Positions 9,454-17,688 of a DNA stretch of 64,000 nucleotides are shown here, in pieces; position 1 is the first letter of the stretch, and each line of letters begins with the position of its first letter. The position numbers and the translations under genes were made by a program. Source of the stretch: Bacteroidota bacterium (GTDB taxonomy: Bacteria > Bacteroidota > Bacteroidia > Flavobacteriales > Flavobacteriaceae); assembly GCA_023386585.1 (NCBI GenBank), contig JAEWJM010000011.1:1-64000 (forward strand), written 5' to 3'. The notes under the pieces were generated by a model. That model saw nothing but the letters and a program-made list of their open reading frames with translations, was not told where the DNA came from and searched no databases.

Positions 9454-10008
9454 ATGAAGACTAAAGCTTTTTTCCTTTCGTTGATTGCAGGAGCTGCAAT
9501 GGTTGCGTGCAAGAAAGACCCGACAGGAACGGACCAAAACGGTCAACCGACCGTTAAACAAAAAGAAAACTTTAGCGTGGAGCTAAATGTAGTAACTGAA
9601 AAGGATGATGATTTCGCAGTTTATTACACTGAGGACGGTTCGATAAATTTTGATGCGGATCATGTGGTTTGGCATGGTGTTAAAGCCCGCCCGGAAAGCC
9701 AGAAGGTTACTATTGACCTTCCTGAAGAAATTGTTCCTACAGATATCAGGATTGATTTTGGGATCAAAAGAAAGCAGGATCAAGGAGACGTAACACTTGA
9801 AAAATTCAAGATTTCTTATTATGGGAAAAATTTTGAAGCAAGAGGATCCGACTTTTTAAAATACTTTGTAAAAAACGACTCTATCGAAAGCGTAGTTGAT
9901 GATGCTAAAGGCACTATTACCTTTCATAAAAATCTTAAGAATTCCGTCACTCCATTCTATTATCCAAGCAAGCCAATTCTGGACGAAATTGCAAAAATGA
10001 CGAAGTAG
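9454..10008 (+). CDS. Lipoprotein of unknown function
   Basis: A 184-residue protein with a lipoprotein signal peptide: MKTKAFFLSLIAGAAMVAC, with the lipidated cysteine at residue 19. The mature protein starts C-K-K-D, which resembles the Lys/Asp-rich export signal that sends lipoproteins to the cell surface in some flavobacteria; surface location is an inference. The rest is soluble and rich in charged residues, with a VNVVTEKDDDFAVYY-like beta pattern. I do not recognise the family. It stands alone, with its own promoter and terminator, between the divergent gtr-like operon and the polysaccharide locus. Confidence 0.85.
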   Translation: MKTKAFFLSLIAGAAMVACKKDPTGTDQNGQPTVKQKENFSVELNVVTEKDDDFAVYYTEDGSINFDADHVVWHGVKARPESQKVTIDLPEEIVPTDIRIDFGIKRKQDQGDVTLEKFKISYYGKNFEARGSDFLKYFVKNDSIESVVDDAKGTITFHKNLKNSVTPFYYPSKPILDEIAKMTK

Positions 10009-10082
10009 GTCGATTTCGCGGGGCGGCGCGTGCTGCTACTGTGTAAATTGAAAAACCACCAAATAATATTTATTTTAAGCAC

Positions 10083-10117
10083 CAAAAGCCATAAGTTTGA
10101 TCCTTATGGCTTTTTTG
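10083..10117 (+). terminator. Rho-independent terminator of the lipoprotein gene
   Basis: A 12-bp perfect stem (AAAAGCCATAAG / CTTATGGCTTTT) with a 7-nt loop, running into six Ts. It lies 75 nt after the stop of the lipoprotein gene and just before the promoter of the next gene. Confidence 0.9.
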
Positions 10118-10123
10118 TTTAGC

Positions 10124-10131
10124 TAATTTTG
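10124..10131 (+). promoter_or_regulatory. -7 box TAATTTTG placed 5 nt from the start codon
   Basis: An exact TAnnTTTG box with only 5 nt between it and the ATG at 10137. Transcription would begin at or within a few bases of the ATG, predicting a leaderless or nearly leaderless mRNA. No clear -33 TTG at the usual distance. Confidence 0.55.
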
Positions 10132-10136
10132 CAGCG

Positions 10137-10814
10137 ATGATAAAACAACTTTTCAATAACCTCCTTAAAACAACCGGGAAATCATATACGGTAGATGAGC
10201 GAATTCCGGATAGCCTCATTGTTTACAACCTGTCAAAACGATTTTGGATGCGGTTGCGGGGAGTCGTCTGGTACCAACGCAAGATTTTTATCGGACGAAA
10301 TTGTACCGTACTCAACAAAAGCAATATCATTTTTGGAAAAAATGTCACCATCGACCACAATACGTTTATTGACGGCTATGCCTCGGAAAAGCTCGTTTTT
10401 GGCGACAATGTGAAAATTGGCGACCATTCACTTGTTACTTGCACGAGCCATTTGAGCAAGTATGGAAAAGGTCTGAAAATCGGCAACAATTCGGCCGTTG
10501 GAAGGTTTACCGAATTTGGCGCTTCCGGCGGTATCGAGATTGGAAACGACGTGATTATGGGTGCCTACATTTCATTTCACTCCGAAAACCACAACTTCGC
10601 CGATCGATCCCGGCTGATTCGTGAACAAGGGGTAACCTCTGTTGGAATTAAGCTTGGCAATAACATTTGGGTAGGCGCGAAAGCCACTTTTCTCGACGGT
10701 TGTGTTGTTGGCAACAATTCCGTTGTCGCTGCCGGAGCAGTCGTAACCGGCGTATTTCCCGATAACTCAATTGTCGGTGGCGTACCCGCAAAAATCCTCA
10801 AGAACTTGGACTGA
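10137..10814 (+). CDS. Hexapeptide-repeat acyltransferase (WcaF/LbetaH type)
   Basis: A 225-residue protein. From about residue 55 onward it has left-handed beta-helix hexapeptide repeats (IIFGKNVTIDHN, VGNNSVVAAGAVVTGVFP) and ends with the typical VGGVPAKILKNL. The SFHSENHNF segment carries the catalytic-type histidines of sugar O-acetyltransferases, which use acetyl-CoA. The mid-length N-terminal part before the helix resembles WcaF/WcaB-type capsule acetyltransferases. It opens the plus-strand polysaccharide operon, so O-acetylation of a glycan building block is likely. The exact substrate is unknown. Confidence 0.85.
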   Translation: MIKQLFNNLLKTTGKSYTVDERIPDSLIVYNLSKRFWMRLRGVVWYQRKIFIGRNCTVLNKSNIIFGKNVTIDHNTFIDGYASEKLVFGDNVKIGDHSLVTCTSHLSKYGKGLKIGNNSAVGRFTEFGASGGIEIGNDVIMGAYISFHSENHNFADRSRLIREQGVTSVGIKLGNNIWVGAKATFLDGCVVGNNSVVAAGAVVTGVFPDNSIVGGVPAKILKNLD

Positions 10815-10837
10815 ATCCAATAAAAAAAATACTTTTG
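10806..10837 (+). promoter_or_regulatory. Promoter TTG-N21-TACTTTTG before the methyltransferase gene
   Basis: TTG at 10806-10808 and an exact TAnnTTTG box at 10830-10837, spacer 21. It overlaps the end of the acetyltransferase gene and leaves a 48-nt gap to the ATG at 10886. It could drive the methyltransferase-Wzx-Wzy genes. Confidence 0.55.
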
Positions 10838-10885
10838 TAAAAACTTGAAATTGCAGGATGTTTTTCCGCAGTTTAGCTACAATAT

Positions 10886-11623
10886 ATGGCAAACGATCAA
10901 AAACAGGCATGGCTTGACTTTTCTAAAGGAATCAGTACAGAACACATTAAAAATTCCTACCACAATCCCACCAGCTTTCAGTCTGATTTCAACATTTTAC
11001 TGCGAGATCACATAAACAAGCATCGGGTGAAAAGCGCAATCGAAATAGGTTGCGAAGCGGGAATCAGCCTCATGCTGTTAAACAACGAGCTCGAGAAATC
11101 GACGTTTCTTGATTACGACGACACGATTCTGGCGAAAGTTGACAAGGCCGTCGCCGAACTTGATCTCAAAGGAACTCATTGCGTTTGCGAAGACATGTTT
11201 ACAATGAATTCGATACCGGATGAAAGCTACGATTTGGCTTTTAATTCGGGCGTGATCGAACACTATACGAAGCCGGTGCGCAAAAATGCAATTGCGTCTT
11301 ACGCCCGGATCACCAAAAAAGGAGGATACGTGATCGTGGCATTTCCGAACCATTATTCATTGCCTTATCGCCTGTCATACCGATTGGGAAAAATGCTCGG
11401 CAAGAAAGTGTGGCCGTGGCCAAAAGAATACAAATTTTACGACCTCAAAGACGAAATGACGGCGGCCGGACTCGAATATCTTGGCCGGGTCACGATGGAT
11501 CGCGAAACAATTTTTAAGATTAAAGTCTGCAAGTACAAACCAAGCCGCGCATTTTTTGAGTTGCTGGATAGATTCATGCATTTCGAGGGTTATCTGACGG
11601 TGTGCATTGCCAAAAAGCCGTAA
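10886..11623 (+). CDS. Class I SAM-dependent methyltransferase in the polysaccharide locus
   Basis: A 245-residue protein. Motif I is IEIGCEAGIS near residue 55, followed by FLDYDD (motif II acidic) and YDLAFNSGVIEHY (motif IV). These mark a Methyltransf_11/25-type Rossmann domain. The C-terminal part (LPYRLSYRLGKML) is a lid-like region without clear homology. It lies 4 nt before the Wzx gene on the same strand, so it probably methylates a sugar or a glycan end in the same pathway. The substrate is not visible from sequence. Confidence 0.85.
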   Translation: MANDQKQAWLDFSKGISTEHIKNSYHNPTSFQSDFNILLRDHINKHRVKSAIEIGCEAGISLMLLNNELEKSTFLDYDDTILAKVDKAVAELDLKGTHCVCEDMFTMNSIPDESYDLAFNSGVIEHYTKPVRKNAIASYARITKKGGYVIVAFPNHYSLPYRLSYRLGKMLGKKVWPWPKEYKFYDLKDEMTAAGLEYLGRVTMDRETIFKIKVCKYKPSRAFFELLDRFMHFEGYLTVCIAKKP

Positions 11624-11626
11624 GCC

Positions 11627-12895
11627 ATGAAGTCCCATGAGGCCACGGTGGTCAAAAATTTTACCTTCCTTTTTTTAAACCAGTTTTTCAACCTGATCAT
11701 TCCGCTGCTGGTCTTTCCGTTTCTGGTAAAGACTTTGGGATTGAAATTATTCGGACTCTACAGTTTTACCTATGCGGCAATGTTGTATTGCTTTATGTTC
11801 TGCGATTACGGATTCAACTTTTCCGGCTCGAAATACATAGCCATCAATCGGCTGGATCACAAGAAGCGCGACACAGCTTTTTCCACTATAGTTTCTTTGA
11901 AAATTGTTATTGGGCTGATTATTTCGATGGTATGGATCGGCTTTATTTTTTTCGACACCAAATTCGAGGGCAACCGGTTTTTCGGACTTTTGTTTGTCGG
12001 AATGATAATCGGAAACGCAATCAATACACAGTGGTTCTTTCAGGGAATTGAGCAACTGGGCTGGTATTCGACGGTTAACTCGGTTGTCAAATTGGTGTCA
12101 AATGTGTTGATCCTTGTGGTGATAAAATCATCTGAAGACATTTACCTGATTCCGCTGCTTTATTCTGCAGCCTATATGTTTACGGGAATTATTACCATCG
12201 GCATGGCAATCTGTTCTTCAAAAGTAAAATTTCGGTTTTTATCGTTTGATTCGTTCCGTCTTTTCCTGAAAGATGGTTTTGACAACTTCGTCACAATAAG
12301 CACAACCTCGCTCGTATTTAACGGCACAATCATAATCCTCAGTTTTTTTGAAAAAAGCATACTGATCATCGGAATCTTCTCAGCGCTCGATCGCATTGTC
12401 AAAATATTGGTATCCGTTTATGTTCCGTATTCAACCGCAATTTATCCGAGAAACATGGCCAATTTCCAGATCAGCGTCGATCATGGGAAAAAATCGGTAA
12501 TCCGATACGGAGCGGTCGCGTTGATTTTCGCATCCTTGTGCATTGCCGCCATATTTGTTCTGGCAGATCCGATTCTGGGGTATCTGAATCCGGAGCTGGC
12601 AGCCTATTCAAACTGGTTGCGGTTGTTCTCAATCTGGCTCTTCTTCATCATTGTCAATAACCTTTTGGGATATCATTATATGAACGGACTCAACGTATCT
12701 TCGGTGTTTCGCAACATCAATTTGGTATATACGGCAGTTACGGTGGCATTAATGGTTGCCGGTTGTTATCTTTACTCCTTCAGGGGCTGCATTACCGCTG
12801 TATTGGCTGGCGAAATTTTCCTCACCATAATGTTGGTCGGCTGGTACAGGTCGAAAAAATCCACGCCAAAAAGCAACTTAACAGCGATAACCTGA
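11627..12895 (+). CDS. Wzx-type oligosaccharide flippase
   Basis: A 422-residue, strongly hydrophobic protein with about 12 transmembrane segments. It begins with NFTFLFLNQFFNLIIPLLVFP, a hallmark of the polysaccharide_synt (MVF/MATE-like) family, and has the conserved glycine-rich GLKLFGLYSF near residue 40. Members move undecaprenyl-linked oligosaccharide units from the inner to the outer face of the cytoplasmic membrane. It sits directly before a Wzy-like polymerase gene, giving the core of a Wzx/Wzy-dependent pathway. The specificity of the flipped unit cannot be told. Confidence 0.88.
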   Translation: MKSHEATVVKNFTFLFLNQFFNLIIPLLVFPFLVKTLGLKLFGLYSFTYAAMLYCFMFCDYGFNFSGSKYIAINRLDHKKRDTAFSTIVSLKIVIGLIISMVWIGFIFFDTKFEGNRFFGLLFVGMIIGNAINTQWFFQGIEQLGWYSTVNSVVKLVSNVLILVVIKSSEDIYLIPLLYSAAYMFTGIITIGMAICSSKVKFRFLSFDSFRLFLKDGFDNFVTISTTSLVFNGTIIILSFFEKSILIIGIFSALDRIVKILVSVYVPYSTAIYPRNMANFQISVDHGKKSVIRYGAVALIFASLCIAAIFVLADPILGYLNPELAAYSNWLRLFSIWLFFIIVNNLLGYHYMNGLNVSSVFRNINLVYTAVTVALMVAGCYLYSFRGCITAVLAGEIFLTIMLVGWYRSKKSTPKSNLTAIT

Positions 12896-12910
12896 TTTTA
12901 ACGCGAGCGA

Positions 12911-14173
12911 ATGGTCATAAAAGTAAATCGTAATATCGGCTTTCAGATCCTATTGGGAATCTGCTGTGCGGTCCCATATCTGAGCAATTACGAATTGACT
13001 TTTGCCATCTGGTTGTTCACGGTATTCATTACGCTTAAAAGAAGCTATTCGGTTCGGTTCCTGAGTTACACGCTTTGCTTTATCGCCATTTTTCTGATGG
13101 CGGTTCTCGCTACCGATTTCGAAAAGTCGGCAACTTACTTTATCATTCGCGATGTTACCTACATGCTAAAGCCGGCGCTTGGTCTTTTTCTCGGATATCA
13201 GATCTGCAGGTTCCTCTACAAGAATACAGTAGAAACGATTATTTACAGCGCGTTGGGAGTCTCATTGATTCACATTGCCATCCTGATAACCACTTTTTTG
13301 CGGTACCACTCGATCTCTGTTGCACTGCTTCGCGAACATGCCGGTTACTTCAGTGATTTTGAAGTCTATGGACTGATATTCCTGATATTTCACAAGCAGT
13401 TTGAGGTCGCCCTGACGCCAAAAAGATTTCGATTCTTATTGATTGCAATCGGATTCTCGGCGTTTATGTATTTGTCGCGGACCAATTTTATCCAATTTGG
13501 AGTGCTATATCTGGGGATGAAAGGCTATTACGTACTCAACAAACGCGCGATCGCGGCCATTGGAGGCGCGGCGCTGTTGACGGTGCTGTTGTATTCCGCC
13601 GTTTTGGTTTACAATCCGAAAAGACAAGGTTCGGGATTTGAAGAATTCCTGTATAAAATCAAAGTTGCTCCGACCGAATCGTTCAAAACAAAAGTCGATG
13701 CGAGCGATTATAAGGATTTTAACACGAATTACCGATCGGTTGAAACAATTTATACGCTGCGGCAGATTGATGGGACTAAAAATGTTGTTTTCGGAAGCGG
13801 ACTCGGCTCTCAGATCGATTTGAAACAGGAAGTCTATCTTGGCGATATGAAGCTACGGTTTATTTCGGTACTCCATAACGGCTTTATGACTACCTATTTG
13901 AAATCCGGCCTTGTGGGCGTAACCATACTGTTGCTTTCGATTGTGATCCTTTTCCGCCAGAAAAAAAGCCGCATTCCAATTGTCAGGCAGTTCAATTATT
14001 TGCTGGTCGGAACGAGCCTTTTTCTGCTGGTTTCGAATTGGGTTCTGATGGGTTACTATTTTACGATGGATTCAAAATCGATTCTCGTCGGACTTATGCT
14101 GTGTTATACTGAAATTGCCCGAAGGAATTATGCGCAGCAATCTCCCGAAGACGTGCCGAAAAATCTAGAATAA
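12911..14173 (+). CDS. Wzy-like O-antigen/capsule polymerase
   Basis: A 420-residue protein with about ten transmembrane segments and a large soluble loop (about 230-310), the usual architecture of Wzy polymerases. A late histidine-asparagine motif (SVLHNGFMTTYLKSGLVG) resembles the conserved segment of O-antigen polymerases and ligases. Primary sequence is poorly conserved in this family, so the call rests on topology and on its place 15 nt after the wzx gene. It would join lipid-linked repeat units in the periplasm. It converges on the wecB gene on the other strand. Confidence 0.75.
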   Translation: MVIKVNRNIGFQILLGICCAVPYLSNYELTFAIWLFTVFITLKRSYSVRFLSYTLCFIAIFLMAVLATDFEKSATYFIIRDVTYMLKPALGLFLGYQICRFLYKNTVETIIYSALGVSLIHIAILITTFLRYHSISVALLREHAGYFSDFEVYGLIFLIFHKQFEVALTPKRFRFLLIAIGFSAFMYLSRTNFIQFGVLYLGMKGYYVLNKRAIAAIGGAALLTVLLYSAVLVYNPKRQGSGFEEFLYKIKVAPTESFKTKVDASDYKDFNTNYRSVETIYTLRQIDGTKNVVFGSGLGSQIDLKQEVYLGDMKLRFISVLHNGFMTTYLKSGLVGVTILLLSIVILFRQKKSRIPIVRQFNYLLVGTSLFLLVSNWVLMGYYFTMDSKSILVGLMLCYTEIARRNYAQQSPEDVPKNLE

Positions 14174-14191
14174 CGAAAAAAGCGGTTTTCT

Positions 14192-15337
14192 TTACACCGA
14201 AACATCTGGCAAATAAAGGCCGATTTCCTTTTCCACAATGATGTTCTTGATTTGCTCACAGGCCGTTCCGTCGCCATACGGATTTGAAGCGGTTGAAATT
14301 TCAGAGTAGTATGCGAAATCATTCAGCAGTTTGGCCGTTTCTCCGACAATCTTTTGCTTATCCGAACCAACCAAAACGGCAGTTCCCGCGGTTACGCCTT
14401 CCATGCGCTCGGTGACTTCACGCATCACCAAAACAGGTTTTCCAAGGCTTGGCGCTTCTTCCTGTATTCCGCCCGAATCGGTCAGGACGATGTAACTCTT
14501 GTTGATCATCCAGATGAGTTCGGCGTACGCCAATGGCGGAATCAGAATTATGTTTTCATCAACAAGCGTGTTGTAGGCAACATCACGTATATTTGGGTTC
14601 AAGTGCACCGCATAAACAATTTGTATGTTTTTTTGGGTCGCCACGATTTCGAGTAACGATTCACAGATTTCACGAAAAGGTTCGCCAAAATTCTCCCTCC
14701 GATGACACGTCACAAAAATTATCTTCTTATTGAAATCGATTTGACAGTATTTTTTAATGAGCCGTTCCTCATCGGAGGCATTAAACTTTCGCAGGCCTTC
14801 AAATAACGCATCGATCACGGTATTGCCAACCACATAAACATTCTTGTGCAACTTTTCTGCATTGAGGTAAAGCCTTCCGGTTTCTGTCGGGCAAAAATGG
14901 TAATCGGCAAGCCTTGAGGTCAACACCCGGTTCATTTCCTCGGGAAATGGCGAATGCATGTCGTGGCTTCGCAATCCGGCCTCAATATGGACAATCTTGA
15001 TTTTTTGATAAAAAGCAGCCAACGCCGATGCCATTACGGTCGTCGTGTCGCCCTGCACAAAAACAAAGTCGAAATCCTCTTTTAGTAAAATCTCATTGGT
15101 GATCCGCGAAATCAAATCGGCGGTGAGTTGATGCAATGTTTGATTGTGCGTCATGATGTTGAGGTCGTAATCCACATCGATCTCAAAAAAATCCAGCACC
15201 TGATCAAGCATCTCCCGGTGCTGCGCCGTTACGCCAACCCTGACGTCGAATCGCTCATCGCCCGAAAAGCGGGCAATTAAAGGAGCAAGCTTAATGGCTT
15301 CAGGACGTGTTCCGAAAAGGAAAAGGATTTTTTTCAT
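14192..15337 (-). CDS. wecB: UDP-N-acetylglucosamine 2-epimerase (non-hydrolysing)
   Basis: A 381-residue protein with the family signatures FGTRPEAIKLAP at the N-terminus, QGDTTTVMA, HIEAGLRSHD and TDSGGIQEEAPSLGKPVL. WecB converts UDP-GlcNAc to UDP-ManNAc, a precursor for capsule and O-antigen sugars. The start at 15337 (MKKILFLF) agrees with family N-termini; an in-frame ATG three codons upstream (15346) is possible. It lies alone on the minus strand between two plus-strand groups of the polysaccharide locus. A second, distant epimerase lies at 22488-23573, so the locus may need two different 2-epimerised sugars. Confidence 0.92.
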   Translation of the reverse strand: MKKILFLFGTRPEAIKLAPLIARFSGDERFDVRVGVTAQHREMLDQVLDFFEIDVDYDLNIMTHNQTLHQLTADLISRITNEILLKEDFDFVFVQGDTTTVMASALAAFYQKIKIVHIEAGLRSHDMHSPFPEEMNRVLTSRLADYHFCPTETGRLYLNAEKLHKNVYVVGNTVIDALFEGLRKFNASDEERLIKKYCQIDFNKKIIFVTCHRRENFGEPFREICESLLEIVATQKNIQIVYAVHLNPNIRDVAYNTLVDENIILIPPLAYAELIWMINKSYIVLTDSGGIQEEAPSLGKPVLVMREVTERMEGVTAGTAVLVGSDKQKIVGETAKLLNDFAYYSEISTASNPYGDGTACEQIKNIIVEKEIGLYLPDVSV

Positions 15338-15384
15338 CGGGGGCATAACCTTATGTACAAAGGGGTAAAACTACTAATAAAAAC

Positions 15385-15392
15385 TATATTTG
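15385..15392 (+). promoter_or_regulatory. -7 box TATATTTG of the family 4 glycosyltransferase gene
   Basis: An exact TAnnTTTG element 16 nt before the ATG at 15409, in the divergent gap with wecB. No good -33 TTG is seen. Confidence 0.55.
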
Positions 15393-15408
15393 CAATTCTT
15401 TAAAGCAG

Positions 15409-16515
15409 ATGAAAGTACTTTTCCAGTCGCGGACAAACCTGTATGAAGCGCCGGGCGGCGACCTGATCCAGATACTTAAAACCAAGGAATTTCTCGAAAA
15501 GCTGGGAGTTGAAATCGACATTTCGCTCGACTTCGAGCCTGACCTATCGAAGTACGACCTTGTTCACCTGTTCAACCTGATGGAGCCGCAGGATATCTAC
15601 CTTCAGATGCAGAATGCACGCCGACACGGTAAGAAAGTTGCACTCTCAACGATCTACGGCTTATATACCGAATTTGAACGCAAAGCGCGTGGCGGATTGT
15701 TCCAGAAAGTTGCCAACGTGCTTTCGCCTTACCAAATCGGTTACATCAAAACCCTGGTGAAGCATTACTCGGAAAAACGCTTCCACAAAGGCGTGTACAA
15801 ACTCTTGTTCAAAGGTTATTACGGATTGATGAAATCGATTGCCAATAACACCGATGTTTTTCTGCCGAACTCACAGTCTGAAATGGATCGCGTGGCAAGC
15901 GAGTTTAACCTTAAAAATTTCAATCATGTCGTAATTCCAAATGCAATCGACCGAAAGTTGTTTGGCAACACCGATGTCCCAACAGGCAAATACGCACAAT
16001 TTCAGGATTGCATCCTCTGTGCCGCACGCATCGAAGGCAGAAAATCAACCCTCAATCTGGTTCGCGCCGTAAAAGGAACCAACTATCGGCTGGTGCTTGC
16101 CGGAAAAGAGTCCCAAAATCAAAAGGAATTCGTGCGTCAGGTTCATGAAGAAGCAGGAGAAAACGTGACTTTTTTAGGTGCGGTTTCGCACGAAGAGTTG
16201 CGTGAACTCTACGCAGTTGCGAAAGTCCATGCGCTGATAAGCTGGATGGAAACGCCTGGCCTTTCGTCATTGGAAGCCGCGGCAATGAATTGCAATATTG
16301 TCGTCACCCGAAAAGGCGACACCGAAGATTATTTCGGAAACTATGCGTATTACTGCGAACCGGACAATGTTGAATCGATAAAAGAAGCTATCAACATTGC
16401 CTATACTTCGCCTGTCGATCCTGCGCTACGCGAAAAGATACTAGACGAATTTGTTTGGGAAAAAACCGCAGAGCAGACGCTTAAAGCATATAAACAGGCT
16501 TTAGCGTCACAGTAA
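15409..16515 (+). CDS. Family 4 (GT-B) glycosyltransferase
   Basis: A 368-residue GT-B protein. The N-terminal half (LYEAPGGDLIQIL... FEPDLSKYDLVHLFNL) is acceptor-binding. The C-terminal half has the Glycos_transf_1 pattern: IPNAIDRKLFG, CAARIEGRKSTLNLVRAV, VTFLGAVSHEELRELY and TPGLSSLEAAAMNC, the last being the nucleotide-sugar EX7E-like region (E..A..). It should add one sugar to the growing lipid-linked unit on the cytoplasmic side. Donor and acceptor are unknown. It starts a plus-strand group that continues to the initiating transferase. Confidence 0.88.
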   Translation: MKVLFQSRTNLYEAPGGDLIQILKTKEFLEKLGVEIDISLDFEPDLSKYDLVHLFNLMEPQDIYLQMQNARRHGKKVALSTIYGLYTEFERKARGGLFQKVANVLSPYQIGYIKTLVKHYSEKRFHKGVYKLLFKGYYGLMKSIANNTDVFLPNSQSEMDRVASEFNLKNFNHVVIPNAIDRKLFGNTDVPTGKYAQFQDCILCAARIEGRKSTLNLVRAVKGTNYRLVLAGKESQNQKEFVRQVHEEAGENVTFLGAVSHEELRELYAVAKVHALISWMETPGLSSLEAAAMNCNIVVTRKGDTEDYFGNYAYYCEPDNVESIKEAINIAYTSPVDPALREKILDEFVWEKTAEQTLKAYKQALASQ

Positions 16516-16552
16516 ATTGTGGAAGTCAGGTCAAATCTTTTTTAAAAACCGC

Positions 16553-16560
16553 TACTTTTG
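16553..16560 (+). promoter_or_regulatory. -7 box TACTTTTG before the DUF1972 transferase gene
   Basis: An exact TAnnTTTG box. Its last three bases form the TTG that a naive ORF call would take as start codon. The distance is 6 nt to the ATG at 16567 and 21 nt to the ATG at 16582. Confidence 0.55.
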
Positions 16561-16581
16561 CGGCCGATGACAAAGCGAAAA

Positions 16582-17688
16582 ATGAAGATAGCAATACTCG
16601 GAACCCGCGGAATCCCCAATCACTACGGAGGGTTTGAGCAATTTGCAGAATTTTTTTCAGTCTATCTTGTTGATCGTGGCCACGAAGTTTACGTTTACAA
16701 CTCGCACAATCATCCGCATCAGGAAAAAACATTTCGCGGCGTAAACATCATCCATTGCAACGATCCCGAGCATAAAATGGGAACATTCGGCCAGTTCATC
16801 TACGATTACAACTGCATAATCGACTCCAGAAAGCGCGACTTCGACATCATTCTTCAGCTCGGTTACACCAGCAATTCGATTTGGTTTTTCCTGCTTCCGA
16901 AGAAACCCGTCATCATCACCAACATGGACGGACTCGAATGGAAGCGATCCAAATATTCGCGTCCGGTGCAGCAGTTTCTCAAGTTCGCCGAACGCCTTGC
17001 CGCGATAAGCAGTGATTGTCTTGTTGCTGATTCGCTCGGAATCCAGACATTCCTTAAAAAACAGTATAAGAAGGATTCGACCTACATTGCTTACGGCGCA
17101 TATCCGTTTAACGATCCCGACCCTTCGATTTTAAAGGAGTACGGACTTAAGCCTTATTCCTACAACATGATCATGGCGCGGTTTGAGCCGGAGAATAATC
17201 TCGATATGGTGCTGGAAGGCGTCGTGATGAATGAATCGAAAAGTCCGATCCTGGTGGTCGGAAACCACAACACCAAGTACGGAGCCTATTTGAAAAGCAA
17301 GTTTCAAGATCACGGACATATTCGGTTTATGGGCGGAATTTACAATCTTGCCAACCTGAACAATCTGCGTTACCATTCCAATCTGTATTTCCACGGGCAT
17401 TCAGTTGGCGGCACAAACCCTTCGCTTTTGGAGGCGATGGCGTCGCGTGCGCTGGTGATTGCACACAACAACGATTTTAACCGCGGCGTACTCAAAAGCA
17501 ACGGTTACTATTTTTCTACACCCGCCGAAGTCAGCCAGATCATCAGCAAAGTCAGAAAAAATGATAACTTGCAAATGGTTGAAGCCAACTACAATGCGAT
17601 CGTTAACGATTTTAACTGGGAAAAGATAAATGGCGAATATTTACGCTTATTTGAAGAGTGTTTTTCACAACACAGTAGCGCTCGCTAA
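16582..17688 (+). CDS. DUF1972-type glycosyltransferase (rhamnosyltransferase-like)
   Basis: A 368-residue GT-B protein. MKIAILGTRGIPNHYGGFEQ is the characteristic N-terminus of DUF1972 glycosyltransferases, some of which are annotated as rhamnosyltransferases. NMDGLEWKRSKYS and the C-terminal GGTNPSLLEAMA are also typical. I choose the start at 16582 because it matches family N-termini and lies 21 nt after a -7 box; ATG 16567 is an alternative that would make a nearly leaderless mRNA. It should act in the cytoplasm on the lipid-linked unit. The next gene overlaps its end by 59 nt. Confidence 0.88.
   Translation: MKIAILGTRGIPNHYGGFEQFAEFFSVYLVDRGHEVYVYNSHNHPHQEKTFRGVNIIHCNDPEHKMGTFGQFIYDYNCIIDSRKRDFDIILQLGYTSNSIWFFLLPKKPVIITNMDGLEWKRSKYSRPVQQFLKFAERLAAISSDCLVADSLGIQTFLKKQYKKDSTYIAYGAYPFNDPDPSILKEYGLKPYSYNMIMARFEPENNLDMVLEGVVMNESKSPILVVGNHNTKYGAYLKSKFQDHGHIRFMGGIYNLANLNNLRYHSNLYFHGHSVGGTNPSLLEAMASRALVIAHNNDFNRGVLKSNGYYFSTPAEVSQIISKVRKNDNLQMVEANYNAIVNDFNWEKINGEYLRLFEECFSQHSSAR

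Noticed and set aside
16558..16581. TTG start at 16558 for the DUF1972 transferase
   Set aside because: This TTG is the end of a perfect TAnnTTTG promoter box, so it would not be transcribed. ATG at 16582 fits the family.
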